Below are positions 23,410 through 32,169 of a stretch of 44,019 nucleotides of DNA, in pieces. The position numbers and the translations under genes were made by a program. The notes under the pieces were generated by a model. It was not told where the DNA came from. It saw nothing but the letters and a program-made list of their open reading frames with translations, and searched no databases. Position 1 is the stretch's first letter, and the number at the start of each line of letters is the position of its first letter. Origin of the DNA: Clostridia bacterium (GTDB lineage Bacteria > Bacillota > Clostridia > UBA1212 > UBA1255); assembly GCA_017935905.1 (NCBI GenBank), contig JAGBGO010000019.1, positions 1 to 44,019 of the forward strand, written 5' to 3'.

Positions 23410-25479
23410 ATGAAACGTTTTGGTTTATTGATTTTAGCTTGTGTGATGCTGGCTGCGTTGCTGGCAATCCCGGCTTCCTTGGCGGCAAATCCGCAGGACG
23501 TGGTACTTACGTTTAACGCGGATGATGCGGCGCTTGGCTTGGTGAAAGCCGGCTCGACCGCTGCACACACGTCTTACGACAGCGCAGACGGTAACGTGGA
23601 GAACCTTCGCTGTACGGACAAGAAAATCGGTGATTATTTCTTCTTTGCACCGGATAAAGATCACGGTTACAAAGGTGTGCCCGGTTACGTATATTTGGGT
23701 GACTACAACGTTGCCAACTTAAAGAGCGTTACGTTCTATTACGTATCGGATACCGATGATACGCCTACCATGGAAATTGCACTTACCAAAGGCAAGAATA
23801 CCACGGATAAGATTGCTTCCTGTTCACCTACGGTAGCAACCGGCAGTATGAAGAACCCCAGACAAGACAGCATGACTATTACACCGCAAAATTACTCCGG
23901 TCCCGTATGGCTCTGCGTTAACCCAAACGGTACGGGCGGCACCCGCGTTTTTGCAGCCAACGTGGTGCTTACTTTTGAAGGTTCTGCAACGCCTACTCCG
24001 GCCGCAACCCCTACGCTTGCGGCAACGCCTACACCTACTGCAACACAGCCCCCTTCCAACGACGTGGTGATTAACGTAGTTCCGGCTGATTTAGGTGTAC
24101 AGAATGCAGGCGCCAACGGTGCGTACGCAACCAAGTATTGCAGCGCAGACGGCAAGGTTGTGAATCTTCGTTATGGAAGCGATGCATTAGGTACCGGTAC
24201 GAGCCATACTTTCATGGCTACCGAATGGAATACTTACGCAAAGAAACCCGGTTACCTTTATTTAGGTGATTACAATATTGCGAATTTGAAGAGTGTTACG
24301 TTTAAATACGTAACCAACAAAACCGCATCTGACCTCAACGGCCGTATGGCAGTGCTTTTGGTGAAGAACAAACAAGACGTTGCTTTGGGTGTGGACGACA
24401 GCAATGCCGTTGCAAAAGCAATTCTTACACAGAGAAGTGCCACGGATCGAAAGAATCCGATGGATGCCAGCATGACGATCGAGGATACCGATTATTCCGG
24501 TCCTGTATGGCTCTGCATCGATCCTTCCGGCACGAGAATTTGGGTTTTGGACGTTGTGCTTACTTTTGAAAACTCTGCAACGCCGACGCCGGCCCCGGCG
24601 ACTCCCAGTCCTACGGCTACCGCAACCCCTGTAGTAACCGCAACCCCTGTAGTAACCGCCACGCCTGTAGTAACTGCGACGCCTGTAGTAACCGCAACCC
24701 CTGTAGTAACCGCCACGCCTGTAGTAACTGCGACGCCTGTAGCAACCGCAACGCCTGTAGTAACTGCGACGCCTGTAGCAACCGCAACACCTGTAGCGGC
24801 TGCAACACCTGTAGCGACTGCAACACCGGATAACGTGGACACAGAAGATTTTGTATTTGATCCGGATGCATTAGGTGTGCAGGCAGGTTCCAGTACTTCT
24901 GATCACGCAATTTATGATTCCGCAGACGGCAAGGTTGTGAACATCCGTTCCGGCTTTAGCGGTTGGGACAGTGCAAGGGCTTACCAGTGGTTTATTACAG
25001 ACCACAGAGGTGCATACGACAAAGTACCCGGTTACGTTTATTTAGGCCGCTATGATCTTTCCAAAGTGCATAAGATTACCTTTGATTACGTAGCCAATGA
25101 AGATTCTTTTGAAAACGTTGTATCTCTGGTAACGGATGCTACCGGTGCTACCACTGTGGCTGCTGCAACTGTAACAGAGGCTACCGGAAACTTGAATCAA
25201 CCGGTTTCTAAAGGCGAGATGACCATTACCGACAAAAATTATTCCGGTGACGTATGGCTCAAAATTGCGCCCAATACGTCCAATAAGAGACTGTTTGTAT
25301 CCAACTTGACCTTCGCTATGATTAAAGAACCGGCAGCCCCCACTGCTACCGTAGCGCCTACGCCTACCGGTGAGGCTACGACCACGCCGATGCTGGCAAT
25401 CCTTGCATTGATTGTAACCGTATCCGGTGGCATGGCAGTATATATGGCAAGAAGACAGAAGAGAGGCGTTGAAGCGTGA
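23410..25479 (+). CDS. Exported protein with three copies of a repeated beta-type domain and Thr/Pro stalk
   Basis: 689 residues from ATG 23410, behind GAGGAGGAG. A cleavable signal peptide ends in LAIPASLAA. Three related domains of about 150 residues follow (near 25-185, 220-385 and 475-640). Each has GKVVNLR-like, PGYVYLGDY and KSVTFYYV blocks and a closing YSGPVWLCV-like strand. They are joined by Thr/Pro/Ala linkers, the longest being eleven TPVVTA-type units. The C-terminus is a membrane helix with a KR-rich tail but no LPXTG. This looks like a cell-bound carbohydrate-binding protein. The domain resembles CBM-type beta-sandwiches, but I do not recognise the family. Confidence 0.8.
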   Translation: MKRFGLLILACVMLAALLAIPASLAANPQDVVLTFNADDAALGLVKAGSTAAHTSYDSADGNVENLRCTDKKIGDYFFFAPDKDHGYKGVPGYVYLGDYNVANLKSVTFYYVSDTDDTPTMEIALTKGKNTTDKIASCSPTVATGSMKNPRQDSMTITPQNYSGPVWLCVNPNGTGGTRVFAANVVLTFEGSATPTPAATPTLAATPTPTATQPPSNDVVINVVPADLGVQNAGANGAYATKYCSADGKVVNLRYGSDALGTGTSHTFMATEWNTYAKKPGYLYLGDYNIANLKSVTFKYVTNKTASDLNGRMAVLLVKNKQDVALGVDDSNAVAKAILTQRSATDRKNPMDASMTIEDTDYSGPVWLCIDPSGTRIWVLDVVLTFENSATPTPAPATPSPTATATPVVTATPVVTATPVVTATPVVTATPVVTATPVVTATPVATATPVVTATPVATATPVAAATPVATATPDNVDTEDFVFDPDALGVQAGSSTSDHAIYDSADGKVVNIRSGFSGWDSARAYQWFITDHRGAYDKVPGYVYLGRYDLSKVHKITFDYVANEDSFENVVSLVTDATGATTVAAATVTEATGNLNQPVSKGEMTITDKNYSGDVWLKIAPNTSNKRLFVSNLTFAMIKEPAAPTATVAPTPTGEATTTPMLAILALIVTVSGGMAVYMARRQKRGVEA
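24631..24828 (+). repeat. Eleven tandem 18-base units coding the TPVVTA stalk
   Basis: Units start with GTAGTAAC or GTAGC at 24631, 24649, 24667, 24685, 24703, 24721, 24739, 24757, 24775, 24793 and 24811. Units 1-3 and 4-6 are an exact 54-base tandem duplication. Units 6-7 and 8-9 form a second, 36-base duplication differing by one base. The period is a multiple of three, so copy change keeps the reading frame. Confidence 0.95.
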
Positions 25480-26345
25480 TGAAGAAAATTGCATTGATCA
25501 TTGCATGTATTTTATGTATTAGTTTGTTTGGCGCATTTACGGTATCCGCAAGCGGAACTACTTCCGTAACCTTTGATTGGGAAGATTTAGGTGTAATCTG
25601 TGTGGGAACCGGAGCGGATGCGGAAGATTATAAGGGCCAGAACGGTGCCAAGGTGGTCAACGCACGTTGCAGTTTCAGCGGCTGGGATCACCAGGCGGAG
25701 TACCTGTGGTTGATTTCCAATTTTAACGGCGGCGACAAAGGTCCTACCTCCGTTCATTTGGGGGATAACTTCAATATGGCGGAAATCAAGAAAATTACCT
25801 TTGATTACGTAACAGATGTTGGTAATCCTGCCGAGAACAAAGTATTACTTACGGCAGACGCTGCCGGTACGCAAGTTGTAGCATCTTACGACGTTACAAA
25901 AGCCACCGGTCAGTTGCGGAATCCGGAGAACGTTTCTATGACGATTGCAAATGCAAACTACAAAGGACCTTTGTATATCTATGCAACCTATTCCATTCGT
26001 ATGTTTGTGGCCAATTTAACCATGGAAGTGACGGCAGGCTCTTCTTTGGCACCTACCCAGGCGCCCACACAAGCGCCCACACAAGCGCCGACACAAGCGC
26101 CTACGCAGGCGCCCACCCAGGCACCTTCTGCAGATGCAACGGGAGACGTTTCTTCCCCGACCAATTCCAACGCACCTACCCAGGCACCTGACGATGGGTC
26201 GGAAGTAACGAATGCACCGGAGCAAACGCCTGAGCAAAAGCCCATTAAACGGGATTTCACCCATACGAAAATTATGGCAGGTGCCATTGTCGTAATTTGC
26301 CTGGCTGCCGTAATCGCCATTGTTTTGATTTGGCGGAAGGAATGA
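25479..26345 (+). CDS. Exported single-domain paralogue on an APTQ stalk
   Basis: 288 residues from ATG 25479, overlapping the previous stop by TGATG. A signal peptide (MKKIALIIACILCISLFGAF) precedes one copy of the domain found three times in the upstream protein: GAKVVNARCSFSGWDHQ, KKITFDYVTDVG and NYKGPLYIYATYS. Then come six or more APTQ units and further Pro/Gln/Glu-rich sequence, a membrane helix (IMAGAIVVICLAAVIAIVLI) and the tail WRKE. It seems to be a surface-anchored companion that presents a single binding domain. No catalytic residues are evident. Confidence 0.8.
   Translation: MKKIALIIACILCISLFGAFTVSASGTTSVTFDWEDLGVICVGTGADAEDYKGQNGAKVVNARCSFSGWDHQAEYLWLISNFNGGDKGPTSVHLGDNFNMAEIKKITFDYVTDVGNPAENKVLLTADAAGTQVVASYDVTKATGQLRNPENVSMTIANANYKGPLYIYATYSIRMFVANLTMEVTAGSSLAPTQAPTQAPTQAPTQAPTQAPTQAPSADATGDVSSPTNSNAPTQAPDDGSEVTNAPEQTPEQKPIKRDFTHTKIMAGAIVVICLAAVIAIVLIWRKE
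26052..26124 (+). repeat. Tandem 12-base units coding APTQ
   Basis: Near-identical 12-base units reading Ala-Pro-Thr-Gln run head to tail; a shorter related set lies at about 26455-26535 in the next gene. The sharing of APTQ stalks by two neighbouring genes suggests recombination between them. Confidence 0.85.
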
Positions 26346-26364
26346 CAAAGAAGGAGCAATGAAC

Positions 26365-27303
26365 ATGAAGAAAAGATTATTGAGTCTTATTGTTTGTATG
26401 GTTCTGGCGGTTTCCGTACTTTCCGCTTGTGGCGGAAGCAAACCGGAGCCTACGAAAGCACCTACCCAGGCACCCACCCAAGTGCCTACTGTTAGTCCTA
26501 CCCAAGTACCTACCCAGACACCTACACAAGCGCCCACGGAAGCGCCTGCGCCCTCTTTGCCCGCAGGGCAGAAAGGCAAGCCTTTCCAAGCCGGATTAGA
26601 AGGTGTGGAAGTACTTTACGATATGAACTACGACGACGGTAACTTCAATCAGTATGACGTGAGACAAAAGAGTGATTACGTTCGCATTGTGGATGGCCAA
26701 ATTAAGATGCCCACAGACATGTCCGGCAACTTCAAGAAAGTATGGTGTGCTTATGCACCCGACGTACCTTGCTATACCACGGATGCGGAGCAATATGAGA
26801 TGCAGGTGGAATTCTCCAGCTTGTATCCCATCAATGCAGAAGGAAAATTGGTAGAGAAGGATCACGAAGCCCTTTTGGTAGGATGCTTTGTAGCCAATTA
26901 CCGTTCTACGATTCCTGACCGTAAGAATCCGGACAAAATGCCGGACGGCTTCTGGGTGGCGTTTACGTCTCAAAACTATGCCGTGATTCATCCGGGTTCT
27001 CCTTGCTGGCCTAACGGCGAAGCGCAAGTCTCCTTGCCGGCTACTTTTGCAACCATGCGGAAATTGATCGTTGTCATTACCGATGACAATCACATCTACT
27101 ACTACGTTGAATTGGATGACGGCACACAGAAATTGTTCCTGGAAGCAGATCTTAGCGGTGCAAATATCATTTGCAAAGATGGCTCCGGCAACACCGTGTG
27201 GACCGGCGAGAATGAATTGGATACCTATGCAGGATCTCATTTCAAATTCTTTGCCCATGAAGCCCGTGTGACTATGGACAATTTGAAAATTTCTCAGTAT
27301 TGA
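26365..27303 (+). CDS. Lipoprotein with APTQ stalk and probable LamG/DUF1080-like jelly-roll domain
   Basis: 312 residues from ATG 26365, eight bases after AAGGAG; an ATG two codons earlier lies too close to the ribosome site. Lipobox LSAC gives a lipidated Cys22. A stalk of APTQ and VPTQ-like units runs to about residue 65. The globular part has VEVLYDMNYDDGNFNQYDVR at its start and FKFFAHEARVTMDNLKISQY at its very end, the pattern of concanavalin-like domains that close on the strand following an exposed-ligand loop. It is probably a glycan-binding surface lipoprotein. The fold is inferred from pattern, not from a match I can name with certainty. Confidence 0.72.
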   Translation: MKKRLLSLIVCMVLAVSVLSACGGSKPEPTKAPTQAPTQVPTVSPTQVPTQTPTQAPTEAPAPSLPAGQKGKPFQAGLEGVEVLYDMNYDDGNFNQYDVRQKSDYVRIVDGQIKMPTDMSGNFKKVWCAYAPDVPCYTTDAEQYEMQVEFSSLYPINAEGKLVEKDHEALLVGCFVANYRSTIPDRKNPDKMPDGFWVAFTSQNYAVIHPGSPCWPNGEAQVSLPATFATMRKLIVVITDDNHIYYYVELDDGTQKLFLEADLSGANIICKDGSGNTVWTGENELDTYAGSHFKFFAHEARVTMDNLKISQY

Positions 27304-27309
27304 TTCAGC

Positions 27310-27378
27310 AATAAGAACAAGGGAAGGGGGAGTACCGGGCAAAAAAGTACCAATGCCGGCTACTCCTCACTTCTTATT
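27310..27378. repeat. Long imperfect hairpin between the exported and catabolic gene groups
   Basis: AATAAGAA (27310-27317) pairs with TTCTTATT (27371-27378), GGAGTA (27329-27334) with TACTCC (27361-27366) and CGG with CCG inside. There is no T-run after it, so it is not a standard terminator. It may protect mRNA ends, act as a leader for the next gene, or cause partial termination. Confidence 0.6.
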
Positions 27379-27411
27379 CAAAACGTACAAGTAGAAGATA
27401 GTAGGGACACT

Positions 27412-28719
27412 ATGAACAGAAAAGTATATTTCGATCGAGACGAATATTTGGCCCGTAACCAAGCCTTGGGGATTGATCTTCCTTATGCTGAAACAGACGT
27501 TCTTCAAAACCCTGTTTCTATTCAAGAGAAAACGATTCACAACCGGCTGGCCTGTCAAGCTATGGAAGGCTGTGACGGAACTGCCGACGGCTGCCCCGGG
27601 GAGATGACCCTTCGCCGCTATCTGCGCTTTGCCAAAGGCGGTGCAGGCTTGATTTGGTATGAGGCGACTGCTGTACTTCCGGAAGGAAGAGCAAATCCCA
27701 GACAATTATACATTCATCCCGGCAACGTGGCTGCATTTAAGGCACAGATTCAAGCCATTAAAGAAGCCGGACGCCGGGAAAACGGATACGAACCTATTGT
27801 GATTATGCAAGCCACCCATTCCGGAAGATACAGTAAACCGGAGGGAACGCCTGCACCGATCATTGCTTATAACAATCCTATTTTTGAGGGTGATACGCCT
27901 ATCTCCGCAGACAGAATTGCCACAGACGCATACTTGGATCAAGTGCGGGATGCCCTGATTCAAGGGGCCGTTTTGGCAAAGGAAGCCGGTTTTGACGGCG
28001 TGGACATTAAGTGTTGTCACCGGTATCTGCTTTCGGAGTTATTGTCTGCGTACAATCGGCCGGGTAAATACGGCGGCAGTTTCGAGAACCGCACCCGATT
28101 GCTCCGGGAAAGTATTCAAGGCGCTATTGACGCCTGTGGACCGGATTTTATCGTAACCACACGGTTAAATATTTACGACGGATTCCCCAAACCCTATGGA
28201 TTTGGCGTATCGGATGCAGGGGATATTTCCATGGAAGAGCCGATTCTCTTGCTGAAAGAATTAAATCAAATGGGTGTCCATTTAGTGAATATCAGTATGG
28301 GCAACCCCTATTTCAACGCCCACGTAAACCGTCCGTTTGCCGTTGGTGCGTACGAGCCGGAGGAACATCCCATGGAAGGCGTTGCCCGCATTTTACAGTA
28401 TACGGCAGCGGTTAAGAAGGCGATTCCGGAAATGCACGTGCTTTGTTCCGCAATTTCTTATTTAGGTACCCAAGCGCCCCACGTGGTGGCGGCTTACATA
28501 GAGGCAGGCCTTATGGATTTTGCAGGATTTGGCAGAACCATTTTTGCTTATCCGGATTTTGCTAAAGATATTTTGACTACCGGTGAGATGAAGAAAGAGA
28601 AGAGCTGTATTTGTTGCTCCAAATGTACGGAGTTAATGCGCGGCGGCAGCACACCGGGTTGCGTCATTCGGGACGAACTGTATCAAAAAATTTATAAAGA
28701 GTGGAAGTGTGTAAGATGA
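27412..28719 (+). CDS. Old Yellow Enzyme-type NADH:flavin oxidoreductase with Fe-S site
   Basis: 435 residues. TIM-barrel flavin domain with NRLACQAMEGCDGTADGCPG, IVIMQATHSGRYSKPEG, FDGVDIKCCHRYLLSELLS and FAGFGRTIFAYPDFAKDIL. A cysteine cluster near the end (CICCSKC then GC) should bind [4Fe-4S] as in 2,4-dienoyl-CoA reductase. The extra C-terminal FAD/NAD domain of that enzyme is missing. FMN-dependent reduction of an activated C=C bond, fed by NADH or a partner flavoprotein, is expected. Its partner may be the FrdA-like flavoprotein encoded two genes on. The SD is weak (AGTAGGGA). It opens the nine-gene catabolic run. Confidence 0.85.
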   Translation: MNRKVYFDRDEYLARNQALGIDLPYAETDVLQNPVSIQEKTIHNRLACQAMEGCDGTADGCPGEMTLRRYLRFAKGGAGLIWYEATAVLPEGRANPRQLYIHPGNVAAFKAQIQAIKEAGRRENGYEPIVIMQATHSGRYSKPEGTPAPIIAYNNPIFEGDTPISADRIATDAYLDQVRDALIQGAVLAKEAGFDGVDIKCCHRYLLSELLSAYNRPGKYGGSFENRTRLLRESIQGAIDACGPDFIVTTRLNIYDGFPKPYGFGVSDAGDISMEEPILLLKELNQMGVHLVNISMGNPYFNAHVNRPFAVGAYEPEEHPMEGVARILQYTAAVKKAIPEMHVLCSAISYLGTQAPHVVAAYIEAGLMDFAGFGRTIFAYPDFAKDILTTGEMKKEKSCICCSKCTELMRGGSTPGCVIRDELYQKIYKEWKCVR

Positions 28720-29465
28720 AGTGTGCGATCATTACCGGCTGTTTAGGCGGTATCGGATATGGGGTAGCAAAGAAATTCTTGCAGGAAGGGTACGGCGTTT
28801 GCGGCGCAGACTGTAAAATGCCGGAGACGCTTCCGGAAGCGTTGCATGGGGAAAACTTTGTTTATTGCAGCGGCGATATTTCAAAAAAAGCGGACCGAGC
28901 GCGAATTGTGGCTGCGGCCATGGAAAAATTCGGCAGAATCGACGTATTGGTAAACGTTGCCGGCGTTGCTCCCAGAGTGCGGGCAGATCTGCTTGAAATG
29001 ACGGAAGAAAGTTACGACTTCGTGATGGATATTAACACAAAAGGCACACTTTTCTTGACCCAAGCTGCGGCAAAATATATGATTCAAAATGAGCCGGAAC
29101 AGGGCGTTCGGGGATATATTTGCAACATTTCCTCTATGTCTGCCTACACCTCATCCGTCAATCGGGGAGAGTACTGTATTTCCAAAGCCGGCGTTTCTAT
29201 GATTACCACGCTGTTTGCCGACCGTCTTGCGGAGTACGGCATTCCGGTAAACGAAATTCGTCCCGGGATTATTGCTACGGATATGACTTCCAAGGTACAG
29301 GCTAAATATGATAAACTGATTGCAGAAGGAATTTTGCCCATTAAACGGTGGGGCACGCCGGAGGATATTGCTTCCGGTGTGTGGGCACTTTGCAGCGGTG
29401 CGATCCCCTACGTTACCGGCGTCTCTTTGGACGTAGACGGCGGGTTCCACGTGCAGCGTCTGTAA
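28716..29465 (+). CDS. Short-chain dehydrogenase/reductase
   Basis: 249 residues from ATG 28716, overlapping the previous stop by ATGA. Cofactor motif TGCLGGIGYGVAKKF near 8-22, NVAGVAP, catalytic Ser in SSMSAYTSS and the YxxxK pair in EYCISKAG; the C-terminus DVDGGFHVQRL is typical. In this context it may oxidise or reduce a keto-sugar acid, as KduD does for uronates, but the sequence alone does not identify the substrate. Co-translation with the Old Yellow Enzyme gene suggests consecutive steps. Confidence 0.9.
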   Translation: MKCAIITGCLGGIGYGVAKKFLQEGYGVCGADCKMPETLPEALHGENFVYCSGDISKKADRARIVAAAMEKFGRIDVLVNVAGVAPRVRADLLEMTEESYDFVMDINTKGTLFLTQAAAKYMIQNEPEQGVRGYICNISSMSAYTSSVNRGEYCISKAGVSMITTLFADRLAEYGIPVNEIRPGIIATDMTSKVQAKYDKLIAEGILPIKRWGTPEDIASGVWALCSGAIPYVTGVSLDVDGGFHVQRL

Positions 29466-29478
29466 GGAGGATGGGAAA

Positions 29479-31395
29479 ATGGGTTCATCGATGGAATATT
29501 GTACGTACGATGCCCTTGTGATTGGCACCGGTGCCGCCGGTTATCACGGCGCCCTGCGCATTCAGGAATTTGGCAAGAAAAACGTTGCCATTATTACAGA
29601 ATGCATCTATGCCGGCACGTCCCGAAACAGCGGCAGCGACAAACAAACGTATTATAAATTGGGTCTTGGCGGCGACAGCGCGGACAGCGTAGCGCAAATG
29701 GCACGGGATTTGTTTGCAAACGGCGCAGTGGACGGGGATAATGCCCTGTGCGAAGCGGCCCTTTCGGCCCGCTGCTTTTTGAATTTGTGTGAATTGGGTG
29801 TGGCTTTTCCCGTGAATCGCTACGGGGAATATTGCGGATATAAGACTGACCACGACCCTTATGCAAGAGCCACGTCTGCAGGCCCTCTTACGTCCAAAGA
29901 TATGACGGAAGCCTTGGAACGAAAAGTGCAAAAATTGGGGATTCCCGTATACGACGATTTACTGGCCGTGGAATTACTGCAAGACGAACAAGGTATTTGC
30001 GGTTTAATCTGTTTGGAGCAAAAGACCGGCGCGTTGAAGGTATTCCGTACCCGAAACGTAGTTATGGCCGTAGGCGGTCCCGGCGGCATTTACGCAGACA
30101 GCGTATATCCTATGAGCCAAAATGGCGGTACCGGCATTGCCCTTCGTGCCGGTGCAAAACTGCAGAACGTAACGGAATGGCAGTTTGGTTTAGCTTCGGT
30201 TAATCCCAGATGGAACGTTTCCGGTACCTATATGCAGGTACTCCCGCGTTTTATTTCCGTAGGGGAAGATGGGGAAGAACGGGAATTTTTAATGGACTAT
30301 TTTACCGATCCCTACGAAGCCCTTTCCAACGTGTTCCTGAAAGGCTATCAGTGGCCCTTTGACAGCAAGAAAGTGCTTCGGGGTTCCTCTGTCATCGACT
30401 TGCTTGTGTATCGGGAGAATGTGCTAAAGGGGCGGAAAGTTTATTTGGATTTTCGTAAAAATCCTTTCGGTTTGCAGGAAATAGACTATACTCGTTTGGC
30501 CCCGGAAGCCTATGCTTATTTAGAAAAAGCAAAAGCATGCTTCGGCACGCCCATTGAACGGCTTTATCACATGAATGAACCGGCGGTACGCCTTTACCGA
30601 GATAAAGGTGTGCGCCTGGAAGACGAACCCTTGGAAATTGCCCTGTGTGCCCAACATCACAACGGCGGTATTGCAGTGGATCTTTGGTGGCAGACCAATA
30701 TTCCCGGTCTGTTTGCCGCAGGGGAATGTGCCGGTACCCACGGTGTAGCTCGCCCGGGAGGAAGCGCCCTGAATGCAGGTCAGGTAGGCTCTTTGCGGGC
30801 GGCACAATATATTTCTGCCAAAGACCGGCCGGAGATTTCTAAAGAGCGATTTGAAAGCATTTTACCGGAAGCCCTCTCCCGCCATGAAGCCATTCGGACG
30901 CAAGCCCTCGCCAATGAAAATAACGGTGCAACCTTGATTCAAATGGTGCGCCGGAATATGAGCCGATTCGGTGCCGCCATTCGAAAAGAAGGGGAAATGC
31001 AACAAGCTTTGGATGGGGTGATGCAAATGCAGCAAGATCTCCCGGCACTGTGCGGTGTTTCCGGCCCGGATCAATTGTATTTGGTCTACCGCTTGCGGGA
31101 TATTTTAGTAACCCAAGGCGCTGTACTTTCCGCCATGATTGATTTCAGCAAAACGGTGGGCGTCACCCGCGGCTCCAGTTTGTACACGGCGCCGGAAGGA
31201 GAACTTCGGGAAGGTTTGGAAGAACTTTTCCGCCTTACCACAGATGGGGACAATTTTGCGGGACAAATTCAGGAAACTTATTTAGAAGGCAATACGTATG
31301 TGAACCGATACCGTCCGGTGCGGCCCATTCCTACGGAAGATGCGGCCTTTGAAACCATTTGGCAAAGCTATCGGGAATGCGGAAACATTTATTAA
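29479..31395 (+). CDS. FrdA-like FAD-binding flavoprotein with altered active site
   Basis: 638 residues from ATG 29479, eight bases after AAGGAGG. FAD motif VIGTGAAGYHGALRI near 14-28 and FAAGECAGTHGVARPGGSAL near the end show the fumarate reductase/succinate dehydrogenase flavoprotein family. HHNGG is kept, but the substrate motif HPTG is replaced by QFG (TEWQFGLASV), and no FAD-binding His is seen (GTSRNSGSD). It is therefore unlikely to act on fumarate. No FrdB gene is adjacent; the Old Yellow Enzyme relative with its Fe-S site could be its electron partner. The substrate is probably a sugar acid intermediate. Confidence 0.82.
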   Translation: MGSSMEYCTYDALVIGTGAAGYHGALRIQEFGKKNVAIITECIYAGTSRNSGSDKQTYYKLGLGGDSADSVAQMARDLFANGAVDGDNALCEAALSARCFLNLCELGVAFPVNRYGEYCGYKTDHDPYARATSAGPLTSKDMTEALERKVQKLGIPVYDDLLAVELLQDEQGICGLICLEQKTGALKVFRTRNVVMAVGGPGGIYADSVYPMSQNGGTGIALRAGAKLQNVTEWQFGLASVNPRWNVSGTYMQVLPRFISVGEDGEEREFLMDYFTDPYEALSNVFLKGYQWPFDSKKVLRGSSVIDLLVYRENVLKGRKVYLDFRKNPFGLQEIDYTRLAPEAYAYLEKAKACFGTPIERLYHMNEPAVRLYRDKGVRLEDEPLEIALCAQHHNGGIAVDLWWQTNIPGLFAAGECAGTHGVARPGGSALNAGQVGSLRAAQYISAKDRPEISKERFESILPEALSRHEAIRTQALANENNGATLIQMVRRNMSRFGAAIRKEGEMQQALDGVMQMQQDLPALCGVSGPDQLYLVYRLRDILVTQGAVLSAMIDFSKTVGVTRGSSLYTAPEGELREGLEELFRLTTDGDNFAGQIQETYLEGNTYVNRYRPVRPIPTEDAAFETIWQSYRECGNIY

Positions 31396-31413
31396 GATGA
31401 AGAGGTGAACGGG

Positions 31414-32169
31414 ATGTTTGATTTAGGTGTAGTATCCATTTCTTTTCGGGATAAAAGTCCGGCGGAAATTCTTGCCGCCGCCAAAGCGGCGGGCCTTTCC
31501 TGTGTAGAGTGGGGCAGCGACGTGCATGCACCTTGCAGACAACCGGAGAAACTTCGTGAAATTGCGGCGCTTCAAGAACAATACGGGATTTCCTGCTGTT
31601 CCTACGGCACGTATTTTCGCGTTACACGGAATCAGCCGGAAGAAATTCTGCCCTATATTGAGGCGGCAAGAATATTAGGCACGGACGTGCTGCGCATTTG
31701 GTGCGGCCTTACGGGATTCCACGAAGAAACGGAGAAAGCGGAAATTTACGCCCGCGCCCGTAAACTTGCCCAAATTGCAGCGCAAGAGAGCGTGACGCTT
31801 TGTCTGGAGTGTCATCCGGGCACCATGACCGATTGTAAAGAAGGGGCGCTCGCTATGATGGAAGCGGCTGGTAGCGATCATTTTAAGCTGTATTGGCAGC
31901 CCAATCAGTACAAAACAGAAGAAGAAAACTGTCAATATATTCAAAGTTTGAAGCCGTGGCTTACGCACGTTCACGTATTTCAGTGGGCGGGCCCGGAAAA
32001 ATATCCTTTGGCAGACGGAAAAGAAATTTGGAAACAATATCTGTCCTTGTTGGGCGGCCCCCGCAAATTGTTGTTTGAGTTTATGCCCGACGGAAAGATA
32101 GAAACCCTTTCCCGGGAAGCGGATGCTTTGCGGGAAATTCTCCAAGACTTGTGCAGTGGGGTGAAGTGA
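31414..32169 (+). CDS. Xylose-isomerase-like TIM-barrel protein (sugar phosphate isomerase/epimerase family)
   Basis: 251 residues from ATG 31414; an upstream GTG overlaps the ribosome site GAGGTG. Start FDLGVVSISFRDKSPAEIL is the barrel's first strand. Likely metal ligands are in CLECHPGT, LYWQPNQY, THVHVFQW and FEFMPDG. Family members isomerise or epimerise keto-sugars, dehydrate inositol derivatives, or split 3-keto-glycosides. The exact reaction is unknown. Its stop overlaps the next start (TGATG). Confidence 0.87.
   Translation: MFDLGVVSISFRDKSPAEILAAAKAAGLSCVEWGSDVHAPCRQPEKLREIAALQEQYGISCCSYGTYFRVTRNQPEEILPYIEAARILGTDVLRIWCGLTGFHEETEKAEIYARARKLAQIAAQESVTLCLECHPGTMTDCKEGALAMMEAAGSDHFKLYWQPNQYKTEEENCQYIQSLKPWLTHVHVFQWAGPEKYPLADGKEIWKQYLSLLGGPRKLLFEFMPDGKIETLSREADALREILQDLCSGVK

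Noticed and set aside
24631-24828. CRISPR-like regular repeats
   Set aside because: Units are contiguous without spacers, in frame and coding Thr/Pro; there are no cas genes in the window.
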